Positions 33,674 through 44,011 of a stretch of DNA of 64,000 nucleotides are shown here, in pieces. Within the stretch, counting starts at the first letter, position 1. The number at the start of each line of letters is the position of its first letter. The translations under genes and the position numbers were made by a program. The notes below the pieces were generated by a model. That model searched no databases and was not told the DNA's origin. It saw nothing but the letters and a program-made list of their open reading frames with translations. Origin of the DNA: Quadrisphaera sp. INWT6 (GTDB lineage Bacteria; Actinomycetota; Actinomycetes; Actinomycetales; Quadrisphaeraceae); NCBI RefSeq assembly GCF_015390235.1, contig NZ_VUOH01000001.1:124001-188000 (forward strand), read 5' to 3'.

Positions 33674-34656
33674 CCAGTCCGCGCGTGGTCGTCGCCGTCG
33701 ACGGCGGCGGCAGCAAGACCGACGCCGTCGCCCTCGACCTCGAGGGCCGCGTGCTGGCCCGCGCCCGCGGCACGGGCAGCAACCCGCAGACCGTGGGGCT
33801 CGCCCCCTCGGTGGAGGTGGTGGGCGCCCTGGTGCGCGACGTGAGCGCCGCGGCCGGCGGCGCCGAGCGCGTGTCCGGCGTCGACCTCTACCTGGCGGGC
33901 ATGGACCTGCCCGTGGAGGTCTCGACGTACGCGCGGGCCCTGGACGGCTGTGACTGGGCCGTGGACCCCCTGATCGACAACGACCTGTTCGCCCTCCTGC
34001 GCAGCGGCACGAGCGCCCCCGACGCGATCGCCGTGGTCTGCGGCACCGGCATGAACGCCGTCGGCCTGCGGGGCGACGGCGAGCGGGTGCGCTTCCCGGC
34101 GCTCGGCGCGCTCTCCGGAGACTGGGGCGGCGGGGCCGGCCTGGGGGCGGAGGCGCTGTGGCACGCCGCGCGCGCCGTCGACGGCCGCGGTCCTGCCACC
34201 GCTCTGGTCGAGGGCGTGTGCCGGGTGATGGGCGTCGCGTCGGTGCTGGAGGTGGTGGAGCAGATCCACCTGGGACAGCGCCCGGGGTCGGACCTCAACC
34301 GCATGGCCCCGGAGGTCTTCCGCGCCGCCGGGGCCGGAGACGAGGTGGCCGGTGCGCTGGTCGACCGGCAGGCCGACGAGGTGCTCGCCTTCGTCGCGGC
34401 GATCGTCAGGCGGCTCGACCTGGCCGCCGAGCCGGTGCCCGTGGTGCTGGGCGGCTCGGTGCTGCAGGCCGGGCACGCCCGCCTCACCGAGCGGACCACC
34501 CGGGGGATCCTCGCCCTGGCCCCGCACGCCCGCGTGCTGCGCCCGAGCGGGGCGCCCGTCACGGGCGCGGCGCTGCTGGCGCTGGAGCGGGCCGGTGCCG
34601 GCGCAGCGGCGCTGGACCGCGCGCGCTCCGAGCTGGAGTCACCCGCGACGCCGTGA
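33670..34656 (+). CDS. BadF/BadG-type sugar kinase, N-acetylglucosamine kinase-like
   Basis: 328 residues, GTG start overlapping the GH4 stop. ASKHA-fold ATPase: phosphate-1 motif 'VVAVDGGGSKTDAVALDLEG', a second 'VVCGTGMNAVG', 'LSGDWGGGAGLGAEALWHA', and a late adenosine motif 'VPVVLGGSVLQAG'. Eukaryotic and bacterial N-acetylglucosamine kinases share this layout, and pairing with a GH4 gene favours an amino-sugar or glucoside kinase. Its stop codon lies inside a long terminator-like hairpin shared with the convergent gene. Confidence 0.82.
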   Translation: MTSPRVVVAVDGGGSKTDAVALDLEGRVLARARGTGSNPQTVGLAPSVEVVGALVRDVSAAAGGAERVSGVDLYLAGMDLPVEVSTYARALDGCDWAVDPLIDNDLFALLRSGTSAPDAIAVVCGTGMNAVGLRGDGERVRFPALGALSGDWGGGAGLGAEALWHAARAVDGRGPATALVEGVCRVMGVASVLEVVEQIHLGQRPGSDLNRMAPEVFRAAGAGDEVAGALVDRQADEVLAFVAAIVRRLDLAAEPVPVVLGGSVLQAGHARLTERTTRGILALAPHARVLRPSGAPVTGAALLALERAGAGAAALDRARSELESPATP

Positions 34657-34711
34657 TCATGCAGAGGACCCGCACCTCGAGCCCCGAGGTGCGGGTCTTC
34701 TGCATGATCAC
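34653..34711. terminator. Bidirectional terminator hairpin between convergent genes
   Basis: 27-nt arms (34653-34679 and 34685-34711), complementary except for one G-T pair, with a 5-nt loop. The stop codons of both flanking genes lie inside the stem (TGATCA at each end). There is no U tract, as is usual for GC-rich actinobacteria. Confidence 0.8.
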
Positions 34712-36294
34712 CGGGAGCTGGTCCAGACGGTCCAGGTGCGGCCGCCTTCGGGGGAGCTGACCTGCGCCGCCTGCTCGAACCCCAGCCCGGGCATCTGCGG
34801 CTCGAGCTCGCGGCCCGTGGCCGAGGAGCCGTCGAAGAAGACCACCGAGAAGTCACCGGCGGAGAGGGCGGCCTCGTAGGCGGCGGCGTCGACGAGCCCG
34901 TCGCGCTGGTAGGCGCCGGGGTAGAAGGCGCCCCAGCGCTGCGACGGCACCTGCTCCCACAGCGGGTACTGCATCGTCTCGGGGTTGTCCCCGGCCACGC
35001 CGGCGCCCGGACGCTGCTCGACCAGCGGCACGAGGACGTCGCGCAGGGGGTCGGAGCTGGCCCAGCTGCCGAAGAGCCGCGAGGCGGTGCCCGCCCCGAG
35101 CGCGACGGCGACGACGAGCGCTGTCACCACCAGCGCCGAGGCCCACCACGCGCGGGCCGCGGCGACGAGCACCCCGGCGGCGACCGCCCCGAGCACCGTC
35201 CCGAGCGCCGGGGCCTTGTAGAGGGAGACCTGCTCGCCGGTGACCACCTGCAGCACCGCGGGGGCGAGCGCCCCGAGCCCGAGGGCGGCGCCCAGCAGGG
35301 GCCGGTGACGGAAGAGGACGACGGCGCCCGCGACGGCCAGCAGCAGCGGGAGGCCTGCGTCGCGGAGCACCTCGAGCGCCAGCTCCGACGCGGGGGCGGG
35401 TGCCACGGGCTGCCGGGCCAGGGTGCTGGAGACGAACCCGGCCACCAGCCCGCGGCCCCAGGTCAGCGCCGAGAGCAGCAGCACGAGCGCGCCCGTCCCG
35501 GCGGCGACCGCCGCGACGCGCACGGCCCGGGGGCGACCGACCGCGGGCGCCGCGCCCACCAGGGCGAGCAGCACGAACGGCACCGCGATGCCGGAGGTGT
35601 ACTTCAGCAGCACCGCGAGCCCCAGCAGCGCGCCGGCGCCAGCGCCCCACCAGGCCCAGCGCGACCCACCCCGTCGCACGGCGTGCAGCCCCAGCGCCAG
35701 CGCCCACGCCAGGCAGGCGTACGCGGCGGCGTCCATCGACGCGAAGTGCCCCAGCGCCAGCAGCGGCCCCGTCGCTGCGACCGCCAAGGCCGCGCCCGCC
35801 GCGGCGCGCCGCGCGGCCCTCGCGGTGCCGCCAGCGCCAGCGTCGTCACCGTCGCCGTCGCCGTCGTCGTCGCTATCGCTGTTCAGGGCGCCCCCGAGCA
35901 GGTGCATGACGCTGCTGGCCGACCACGCCACAGCCGCCGTCGTCGCCAGCAGCAGCACCGTCGACGCGGTCCGCACCAGGCCGAGCCCACCCGCGCTGTC
36001 GAGCAGGGCCGCCAGCACCGGGTAGAGCTGCGGCGCACCGGTGAACCAGCCCTCGGGGGCGGAGGTGAGCGGCGGGCCGCCGGCCCGGTCCTGGAGGAGC
36101 CAGTGGCCGGTGGCCAGGTACAGCGCCTCGTCCTGGAAGGCCGAGTTGTGCAGGCGCAGCGCGATCACCGCCTGGAGGGCCAGCGCGAGCACCACCAGCG
36201 GGTTCCGGCGCGCGAGGGCGACCACGCGCGAGCGCGGCGTCGGCGGCGGAGCGGGCGGTCCTGTGGCGGGGGTGGTCGCCTGGTCGGTGCTCAC
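34708..36294 (-). CDS. GT39/GT87-like integral membrane glycosyltransferase
   Basis: 528 residues from the GTG at 36294, chosen for its ribosome site (ggagga); an open extension reaches 36333. About ten hydrophobic helices. The first outer loop carries the acidic pair 'AFQDEALYLATGHWLLQ', typical of polyprenyl-sugar-dependent transferases. A cytosolic or outer loop near residues 155-170 is almost pure Asp/Gly/Ser ('SDSDDDGDGDGDD'), coded by a GTC-type triplet run. The last ~90 residues are soluble. It probably adds a sugar to the exopolysaccharide outside the membrane. The neighbour upstream is a Wzz-like protein on the same strand. Confidence 0.75.
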   Translation of the reverse strand: MSTDQATTPATGPPAPPPTPRSRVVALARRNPLVVLALALQAVIALRLHNSAFQDEALYLATGHWLLQDRAGGPPLTSAPEGWFTGAPQLYPVLAALLDSAGGLGLVRTASTVLLLATTAAVAWSASSVMHLLGGALNSDSDDDGDGDGDDAGAGGTARAARRAAAGAALAVAATGPLLALGHFASMDAAAYACLAWALALGLHAVRRGGSRWAWWGAGAGALLGLAVLLKYTSGIAVPFVLLALVGAAPAVGRPRAVRVAAVAAGTGALVLLLSALTWGRGLVAGFVSSTLARQPVAPAPASELALEVLRDAGLPLLLAVAGAVVLFRHRPLLGAALGLGALAPAVLQVVTGEQVSLYKAPALGTVLGAVAAGVLVAAARAWWASALVVTALVVAVALGAGTASRLFGSWASSDPLRDVLVPLVEQRPGAGVAGDNPETMQYPLWEQVPSQRWGAFYPGAYQRDGLVDAAAYEAALSAGDFSVVFFDGSSATGRELEPQMPGLGFEQAAQVSSPEGGRTWTVWTSSR

Positions 36295-36402
36295 GGGGGT
36301 CCTCCGTGCCTCGCGGTCGGGTGGGAGCACCACCGCGTCGCTGGGCCGGTGCTGGCCGTCCCGCAGGACGGCGCGCTCTCCGACGGTAGGCGCGTCGAGC
36401 CG

Positions 36403-37809
36403 CTAGAGCGAACTCCGCGCGGCGGCGGGAGGGACCACCGGGAGGCTGCCGGTGGTCGTGACGTCGAACGGCGTCAGGCCCGCGGGCACCGTCAGCAGCA
36501 CCACGTGCACGGGGGCGCCCAGGGGGGCCAGCGCGGTGGTGGCCTCGTCGGCGAGCGCGCGCGAGCTCGACCCGTACGGGGCCACCAGCACCACCTGGGC
36601 GGCGCGGGTGGCGTCGACGTAGCGCCACCACGGCTGGTCGAGGTTGACGACGACGAGGTGCGCCGACCCGGCCCCGGCCGGAGCCACCATCGAGGCGGCC
36701 TCGCCGCGGGTGGCGCCGGGGGCCACGAGCACCACCACCTGCTGGCCGGCGGCCAGCGCGCTGCCCACAGCGGCGCGCAGGGGGAGCAGCGCCGAGGTGC
36801 CCACCGGGTCGCGGGGCACCTCGAGGTAGGAGCCGAGGCCGCGCCGCGCGAGGCGGCGCCCCGTCGCGCGGGTCAGGGCGTGACCGCGCCGTCCGGCGAG
36901 AGCCGTGGCCAGCGCGGCCACGAGCAGGGCGGTGACCACGAAGGCGACCGCGGCGTCGCGCCAGGCCCGTCCTGCGGTGCTGGCGGGGACGACGTCGGGC
37001 AGCGCGACGGCCTGACCGGAGCTCATGAGCGCCGGGGGCTGGGCGCGCTCGATGCGGCTCAGCTGCTGGACGCGCAGCTCGGCGTCGGCGGCGAGGCGGT
37101 TGGCGTCGGCGGAACCGGGGGCGGTGGCGTTGACCTGGGCGAGCTGGGCCTGGACGGCGGCCAGCTGCTCGTCGAGCTGGTCGGTCCAGGTCTGGACCGC
37201 CGCGGTGTGCTCGGCGAGCACCGCGGGCTCGAGGGCGGGGAGGACGGCGGCGGCCACCTCCTGCGCCTGCTCCGTGGAGGTGCCGGCGCCCGAGGTGGTG
37301 ACGGTGACGTCGACGACGCCCGGCGTCTCGCCCAGCGCGACGGCGATGCGCTCCGAGGCCTGCTCCGCGGTCCAGCCGGTGCCGGCCGCGGCGGTGGCCA
37401 GCAGCTCGGGGTCGGTGGCCGCAGCGACGTAGGCGGCGGCGACGCGGGCGGCGTCGTCGGGGTCGGTGGTGTCACCGGCAGACCCCGGGACGACGACACC
37501 GCTGGTGGTGGCGCGGTGCACCACCTCGGCGCGGGCCCCCAGCGGGCCGGTGAGGAGGCCGACGAGCAGGGCCACCGGCAGCGCGACCGCCAGGGCGAGG
37601 GGGGCGTGGCGGGCGAGCTCCCGCAGCAGGCCGGTGGCCCGGCTGGAGGCGGCGGGGACGCGGCGCCCCCGGACCCAGCGGGAGGGCCGCGCGGCGCGGG
37701 GCGCCGGGGCCTGGGGCGGGCCGGGGGGCGCCGTGGGGGAGGCGGCGGGGGAGGCGGCGCCCCCGCGGGCGGGGTCGGCGTCGGGGCGCTGGGGAGCCGT
37801 CGCGGTCAC
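36403..37809 (-). CDS. Wzz-like chain-length protein with degenerate BY-kinase tail
   Basis: 468 residues from the GTG at 37809 (uncertain; the frame is open further upstream). A long Pro/Ala cytosolic start leads to a first helix ('HAPLALAVALPVALLVGLL'). A periplasmic-type helical region follows ('TWTDQLDEQLAAVQAQLAQV', coiled coil), then a second helix ('AVAFVVTALLVAALATAL') and an alpha/beta domain. That domain resembles the ATPase half of tyrosine autokinases but lacks a Walker A ('VVLVAPGATRGEAASMVAP'). A role in controlling polymer length is inferred from the two-helix layout and neighbourhood. The 275-bp gap upstream contains no other gene. Confidence 0.65.
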   Translation of the reverse strand: MTATAPQRPDADPARGGAASPAASPTAPPGPPQAPAPRAARPSRWVRGRRVPAASSRATGLLRELARHAPLALAVALPVALLVGLLTGPLGARAEVVHRATTSGVVVPGSAGDTTDPDDAARVAAAYVAAATDPELLATAAAGTGWTAEQASERIAVALGETPGVVDVTVTTSGAGTSTEQAQEVAAAVLPALEPAVLAEHTAAVQTWTDQLDEQLAAVQAQLAQVNATAPGSADANRLAADAELRVQQLSRIERAQPPALMSSGQAVALPDVVPASTAGRAWRDAAVAFVVTALLVAALATALAGRRGHALTRATGRRLARRGLGSYLEVPRDPVGTSALLPLRAAVGSALAAGQQVVVLVAPGATRGEAASMVAPAGAGSAHLVVVNLDQPWWRYVDATRAAQVVLVAPYGSSSRALADEATTALAPLGAPVHVVLLTVPAGLTPFDVTTTGSLPVVPPAAARSSL

Positions 37810-38084
37810 AGCAGGCAGGTCCTTGTCGTCCGAGGGGGCCGCTGGCCCCCGGGGTGCGGGAAGGAGGCGCGAGACGCGCGCGACCACCCAAGCACGCAGC
37901 GCCTGCCGGAGCGGCACCCGACGATCACCAGCGGTGCGAGAGGGACCGTTCGGAGGGTGCTGCTCACGCCGCGTGCTCTGGCGACCACGCGCGGCGCGCC
38001 GGTGCTGGGTCTGTGCCGACGCCGCCCGCGCGCCTACCGTGGTGGGCCAGCGCGGCCGACGGCCACTGGCCACCGGGGGAGTCC

Positions 38085-38522
38085 ATGAGCACCGACGACG
38101 TCTACGGCCAGCCACCGCACACCGGGCCCCAGCCCCAGGGGACGCCGGGGTACGGCGTGCAGCCCTACGCCGGACAGCCGCACCCGGGGCAGCCCCCTGC
38201 GTACGGACCGCCGCCGGGGTACGGGATGGGCCAGACGGTCTTCCCCCAGCCGTACAAGGACACGACTGCCGCGTGGCTGTTCTGGGTGTTCCTCGGCGGG
38301 TTCGGCGCCCACGACCTCTCCCTGCGCCACACCGGCGCCGGCGTCGCCAAGCTGTGCCTGAACCTGCTGGGCTGGCTGCTGACGCTGGTGCTCATCGGCT
38401 ACGTGCTGCTGTTCGCGCTCTTCGTGTGGTGGGTCGTCGACGCCTGCCTCATGAGCAGCCGGTTGCAGCAGGTGAACAACCGGATCTACGCGCACGACCG
38501 CGCCATCGGCGCCGCTCACTGA
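38085..38522 (+). CDS. TM2 domain protein
   Basis: 145 residues from an ATG with 'gggggag' upstream. A Pro/Gly/Gln/Tyr-rich cytosolic start ('GYGVQPYAGQPHPGQPPAYG') is followed by a TM2 pair: 'TAAWLFWVFLGGFGAHDLSL', where the usual FY is replaced by DLSL, and 'LIGYVLLFALFVWWVVDACL'. The tail is polar ('MSSRLQQVNNRIYAHDR'). TM2 proteins have no defined biochemical role. It is isolated: divergent from the Wzz-like gene and followed by a palindromic element. Confidence 0.75.
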   Translation: MSTDDVYGQPPHTGPQPQGTPGYGVQPYAGQPHPGQPPAYGPPPGYGMGQTVFPQPYKDTTAAWLFWVFLGGFGAHDLSLRHTGAGVAKLCLNLLGWLLTLVLIGYVLLFALFVWWVVDACLMSSRLQQVNNRIYAHDRAIGAAH

Positions 38523-38545
38523 CCCCACCGGCCGCTCGTCCGGTC

Positions 38546-38609
38546 GCTCCGCAGATGTGCCCCATCAGCGTGACCGCCCGGTCACTCCGAAGGGGCGCTT
38601 CTGCGGAGC
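38546..38609 (+). repeat. 64-bp palindromic element A, copy 3
   Basis: Intergenic, 24 bp after the TM2 gene. The arms gctccgcaga / tctgcggagc match perfectly, with the centre gtgaccg-cc-cggtcac. Same orientation as copies 1 and 2. It could serve as a terminator for the TM2 gene. Confidence 0.85.
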
Positions 38610-38706
38610 ACCGCTCAGCCCTCGGGCCGGGCCGCGGAGCCCGCCACCTGTCGGCGGAACCCCGGGCAGAACCGGCCGGGTGGAGATCCGGACCCTTGGA
38701 GCGGCG

Positions 38707-39789
38707 TCAGCCGGTGGGCGTGAAGACCGTCATCGTCGGTCGGTGCCGCGTTCCCGAGCCGTCTTCGCTGCTCAGCACGGTGAAGCTGGTGACCCGCCCG
38801 ACCGCCGGGGTGGCCAGCACGTGGTCGATCGGCATCGCCAGCAGCGGCGGCAGTCCCGTCCGCCACGTGCCCACCCCAGCGCTGTGCCGCAGCGACGCGG
38901 CGTCTGCGCAGAGGCCGAGGCGCGGACCGCCGAAGTCGTCGACGCTCGCGTTGAAGTCGCCGGCCACCAGCACGGGCGAGGTGGTGGAGCACCTCGCCGC
39001 GACCCAGTCGACGTCGCGCTCCCACCCCGGCAGCCCTGGCCCCACCGGCCAGGGGGCGTGCAGCGCCAGCACCGTCGGCAGCGACGCGTTGTCGGGAACC
39101 AGCTCGACCGCCTTCCTCGGGTCGGGGCCCGGCAGTGCGGTGTAGCGCCCGGCGAGGCCGGGGGAGGCCCACACCGCGACCTGCTCCGACGGCAGCTCGT
39201 CGTTGACGCGGACCATGCGCTGCCCAGCGGCGGTGAAGGCGGCGCGGTAGTCGTCGTCGGTGCGTAGCGCCTGCTGCGGCAGGACGACGAGGTCCGCGTG
39301 CTGCGCCACCGCCAGCTCCGCCACGACGTCCGGCGTGGTGAGTCGCCCGTTGGTGTTCCACTCCAGCACCCGCAGCTGCCCGGCGGCCGGTGCCGCGACC
39401 GGCTCGCCGACCACCCCGCGCGCGAGCACCACGGGTAGGTGCAGGCCCACGGCGAGAGCGAGTGCAGCGGCGAGCGGCAGTCCGAGCCGCAGCCGCACGA
39501 CGCGCGTGACCAGCAGGAGCAGGACGACGACGAGGGCCGCGCTCGCGGCGACCGCCAGGGCCCCGCGCGCGGGGAGCGCCGGGGCGATGACCTGCCAGCG
39601 TTCGACGCCGACGTGCGGAGCGGCGAAGAGGACCACGGCGCCCGCCGCCACGAGGGCGGCGAGCACCCGCACCGCTACCACGGCCGCTCTCCGCACGGGT
39701 CGGCCGTCCGCGGCCCGCCTGGGTGTCCTCCGAGCGGGGCCAGCGCCCGGGTGTCCGTGCTCTGCGTTTTCCTGGTCAGTTGTCGACAC
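38707..39789 (-). CDS. Endonuclease/exonuclease/phosphatase-fold membrane protein
   Basis: 360 residues from the GTG at 39789; a TTG at 39813 is possible. A basic start and three hydrophobic helices (residues ~40-125) place the catalytic domain outside. EEP motifs: 'LRVLEWNTNGRL' (metal site), 'DLVVLPQQ' (the usual Glu of this motif is Gln), 'VLVAGDFNASVDD', and the C-terminal 'PIDHVLATPAVG' with 'RHRPTMTVF', where the usual SDH is RHRP. The fold is clear, but these changes at metal and catalytic positions make the activity uncertain. It could be a phosphodiesterase or nuclease at the cell surface. It follows rmlD's 3' end on the same strand. Confidence 0.7.
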   Translation of the reverse strand: MSTTDQENAEHGHPGAGPARRTPRRAADGRPVRRAAVVAVRVLAALVAAGAVVLFAAPHVGVERWQVIAPALPARGALAVAASAALVVVLLLLVTRVVRLRLGLPLAAALALAVGLHLPVVLARGVVGEPVAAPAAGQLRVLEWNTNGRLTTPDVVAELAVAQHADLVVLPQQALRTDDDYRAAFTAAGQRMVRVNDELPSEQVAVWASPGLAGRYTALPGPDPRKAVELVPDNASLPTVLALHAPWPVGPGLPGWERDVDWVAARCSTTSPVLVAGDFNASVDDFGGPRLGLCADAASLRHSAGVGTWRTGLPPLLAMPIDHVLATPAVGRVTSFTVLSSEDGSGTRHRPTMTVFTPTG

Positions 39790-39851
39790 CCTCTCGGGGC
39801 TCTGCGGGCGCAAGACCCCGGTAGTCGATCGCCAGCGTCGAGAGCGTCAGC

Positions 39852-40700
39852 TCAGGGACCGAGCACGGTGCTGCTCGCAGCTCGCCACCTAGCGCTCCAC
39901 GGGCCGATAGGCGTCACACCGACCGCTTCCAGCGCGTCGTGCCCCAGCACCGACCACGCCGGCCGGGGCGCCGGGCGCACGAAGGCGGCGGACGTGGTCG
40001 CGGAGACGACGTCGCGGTCCAGCCCCGCGGAGCCGACCACCTCGCGGGTGAAGCCGTACCAGCTCGTCGAGCCGCTCGACGTCGCGTGGTACGTCCCTGC
40101 TGGGGCGCCGACGTCCAGGAGGTCGGCGATCACCCGTGCGACGTCGACGGTCCACGTCGGCTGGCCGATCTGGTCGTCGACCACGCTGACAGCGCCGCGC
40201 TCCCGCGCCAGCTTGAGGATGGTCTTGGGGAAGCACGGGCCACCCGCGCCGTAGAGCCATGCGGTCCGTAGAACGAGGGTGTCGGGGCATGCGCGGCGGG
40301 CCGTGCGCTCGCCGTCGGCCTTCGTGCGCCCGTAGACGGACTTGGGGGCCACAGGTGCGTCTTCCGCGTACGGCTCCGTGGCGTCGCCGGCGAAGACGTA
40401 GTCCGTCGACACCTGCACCAGCCGCGTTCCGGCCTTGGCGCACGCCGCGCCGATGTACCCGGGAGCCACGGCGTTGAGGTCAGCCGCCGCCTCGGGGTCC
40501 GTCTCCGCGGCGTCCACCGCCGTGTAGGCGGCGCAGTTGATGACCGTGTCGTGGCCCGGCACCAGCTCGGCCAGCGCGCGCGGGTCCAGCACGTCCAGGT
40601 CGGCGCGCGTCGCCGCCGTCACCTCGTGGCCACGCTCGCGGAACAGCGCCACGACGTCCTGCCCGAGCATGCCGCCCGCGCCGGTGACCAGGACCCTCAT
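39852..40700 (-). CDS. rmlD: dTDP-4-dehydrorhamnose reductase
   Basis: 282 residues, last step of dTDP-L-rhamnose synthesis (NADPH reduction of dTDP-4-keto-L-rhamnose). SDR marks: 'RVLVTGAGGMLGQDVVALF', 'DTVINCAAYTAVDAAETDPE', the catalytic YxxxK in 'SVYGRTKADGE', 'VQVSTDYVFAGD', and 'VVDDQIGQPTW'. Its ATG overlaps the rmlC stop (ATGA), so the two are translated together. A complete rmlCD / rmlAB divergon lies here. Confidence 0.93.
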   Translation of the reverse strand: MRVLVTGAGGMLGQDVVALFRERGHEVTAATRADLDVLDPRALAELVPGHDTVINCAAYTAVDAAETDPEAAADLNAVAPGYIGAACAKAGTRLVQVSTDYVFAGDATEPYAEDAPVAPKSVYGRTKADGERTARRACPDTLVLRTAWLYGAGGPCFPKTILKLARERGAVSVVDDQIGQPTWTVDVARVIADLLDVGAPAGTYHATSSGSTSWYGFTREVVGSAGLDRDVVSATTSAAFVRPAPRPAWSVLGHDALEAVGVTPIGPWSARWRAASSTVLGP

Positions 40701-41293
40701 CGGACCAGCGCCGGGTAGGTGGGCAGCAGGCCGGCCTCGCGGGCCTGCGCCAGCGTGGGGGCCTGCTGGTCCTTGGCGGACAGCTCGTAGGTCAGCGGCT
40801 CACCGTTGCGCCCGACCGTCGGCCACTCGATGCCCAGCTCCGCGTCGAGCGGGTGCGTGCCGTGCTCAGCGGTCGGGTTGTAGCCGGTGGAGCACAGGTA
40901 GGTCACGGTCGAGCCGTCCTCGAGGGAGCAGAAGCCGTGGCCCAGGCCCTCGGAGAGGTAGACGGCGCGGCGGTCGACGTCATCGAGCAGCACCGAGGTC
41001 CACTGGCCGAAGGTGGGGGAGCCCACGCGGATGTCGACGATGACGTCGAGCACCGCCCCGGCCGTGCACATCACGTACTTGGCCTGCCCCGGGGGTACGT
41101 CGGCGTAGTGGATGCCGCGCAGCACGCCCGCCGCGGAGACTGAGCAGTTCACCTGCTCCACGAAGAGCGGGTGGCCGACGGCCTCGACGAAGGCGTCGGA
41201 CCTGAAGGCTTCGAGGAAGGTGCCGCGGTCGTCACCGAACTGCTTCGGGGTGAACGACCAGGCGCCCTCGAGGGGAAGGGCCTCGATCTGCAC
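40697..41293 (-). CDS. rmlC: dTDP-4-dehydrorhamnose 3,5-epimerase
   Basis: 198 residues from the GTG at 41293, cupin-fold epimerase acting on dTDP-4-keto-6-deoxyglucose. Family marks: 'DDRGTFLEAF', 'QVNCSVSAAGVLRGIHY' with the catalytic His, 'KYVMCTAGAVLDVIVDIR', 'EGLGHGFCSLEDGSTVTYLC' and 'YNPTAEHGTHPLD'. It is divergent from rmlA; the ~130-bp gap holds a G/C palindrome near 41310-41330 and a promoter for rmlA. Confidence 0.93.
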   Translation of the reverse strand: MQIEALPLEGAWSFTPKQFGDDRGTFLEAFRSDAFVEAVGHPLFVEQVNCSVSAAGVLRGIHYADVPPGQAKYVMCTAGAVLDVIVDIRVGSPTFGQWTSVLLDDVDRRAVYLSEGLGHGFCSLEDGSTVTYLCSTGYNPTAEHGTHPLDAELGIEWPTVGRNGEPLTYELSAKDQQAPTLAQAREAGLLPTYPALVR

Positions 41294-41388
41294 CCGTCGA
41301 CGGTAGTGGGGGAGGGGCCCCCTCCCGGGGGAGGTTGCGCCGGTCGGGAGCGGCAACCACTCGGGCGGAGCGAGCAGCCCAAGTGCCC

Positions 41389-41416
41389 TTCACCTGGTCG
41401 GCGGCACCGATACCGT
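41389..41416 (+). promoter_or_regulatory. Candidate rmlA promoter, leaderless
   Basis: ttcacc (41389-41394) and taccgt (41411-41416) with a 16-bp spacer. The expected transcription start is close to the GTG at 41424, so the message may be leaderless, which is common in actinobacteria. Confidence 0.45.
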
Positions 41417-41423
41417 GCGTGAC

Positions 41424-43369
<1,946 letters not shown>

Positions 43370-43396
43370 CCCCTCTCCTCCGCCCCGCCCCCCTCA

Positions 43397-43422
43397 GCGA
43401 CGATCAAGCGCCTCAGCGCCAC
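43397..43422 (+). repeat. Inverted repeat B, left arm (split copy)
   Basis: 26 bp starting gcgacgatcaagc. Its reverse complement recurs at 43813-43838 with 25 of 26 matches. The same sequence forms an intact hairpin at 49383-49443. The two arms here enclose a 390-bp segment with one small gene. Confidence 0.85.
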
Positions 43423-43485
43423 CTCCCAGGCTCGACCGAGTGCTCCCGTCCGCCGGGGGGCCTGGGGGCAGGGCACGATGCCCTG

Positions 43486-43788
43486 ATGCCCCTCGACGCA
43501 CGCCCTTCCCTCGTCGTCGCCGTCCTCGTCGGGCTCGCGCTGGTGGCGCTGACGCTGCAGTGCCTCGCGGTGCTGGTGCAGGCGCCCGTTCCGCACGAGG
43601 GGTGGCGCGTCGGGCTCAGCGCCGTCGTGGTCACCGGGGTGTGGTGGCTGCTGAACGGGCCCCTCGAGGGGCCGATCCTGCTGACCTTCTCGCCCGAGCA
43701 CGGTTTCACCCTGGGAGACCTGGTCGCTGTGCCGGCGCTGCTGGCCGGCGGCGCGGTGCTCGCCCTCGCCGTCCCCGCGCCTGCCTGA
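43486..43788 (+). CDS. Small membrane protein enclosed by inverted repeat B
   Basis: 100 residues from the ATG at 43486. Three hydrophobic stretches: 'LVVAVLVGLALVALTLQCL', 'VGLSAVVVTGVWWLLNG', and 'LVAVPALLAGGAVLALAV'. No family recognised. It lies wholly between the two arms of inverted repeat B, which suggests it came in as, or was captured by, a mobile segment. Codon use does not look foreign by eye. Confidence 0.6.
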   Translation: MPLDARPSLVVAVLVGLALVALTLQCLAVLVQAPVPHEGWRVGLSAVVVTGVWWLLNGPLEGPILLTFSPEHGFTLGDLVAVPALLAGGAVLALAVPAPA

Positions 43789-43812
43789 ACTGCCACGCAC
43801 GGGCGACTGCAC

Positions 43813-43838
43813 GTGGCGCGGAGGCGCTTGATCGTCGC
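43813..43838 (-). repeat. Inverted repeat B, right arm (split copy)
   Basis: 26 bp ending gcttgatcgtcgc, complementary to 43397-43422 with one mismatch. Seven bases after it begins the right half of a palindromic element A, so the two repeat families abut. Confidence 0.85.
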
Positions 43839-43845
43839 GGGAGGG

Positions 43846-43885
43846 GTGACGGAGCGGTCACCGCGAAGGGGCGCATCCGCGGAGC
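43846..43885 (+). repeat. Palindromic element A, right half only
   Basis: 40 bp: the central gtgacgg-ag-cggtcac and the right arm through gaaggggcgcatccgcggagc in pieces. The left 24 bp of the 64-bp element are missing, replaced by the right arm of repeat B. Confidence 0.75.
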
Positions 43886-44011
43886 CGCCTCCAACCGCAG
43901 GACCAGGCGGTATGTCGGATGTGTCCCCCTGGAGGTGTCACTTGAGGGCGACACGGCGCGCGCCACGCCCCTGGCGGGTTTGATCTTGCCTCGGAGGGGT
44001 ACAACTGGCGC

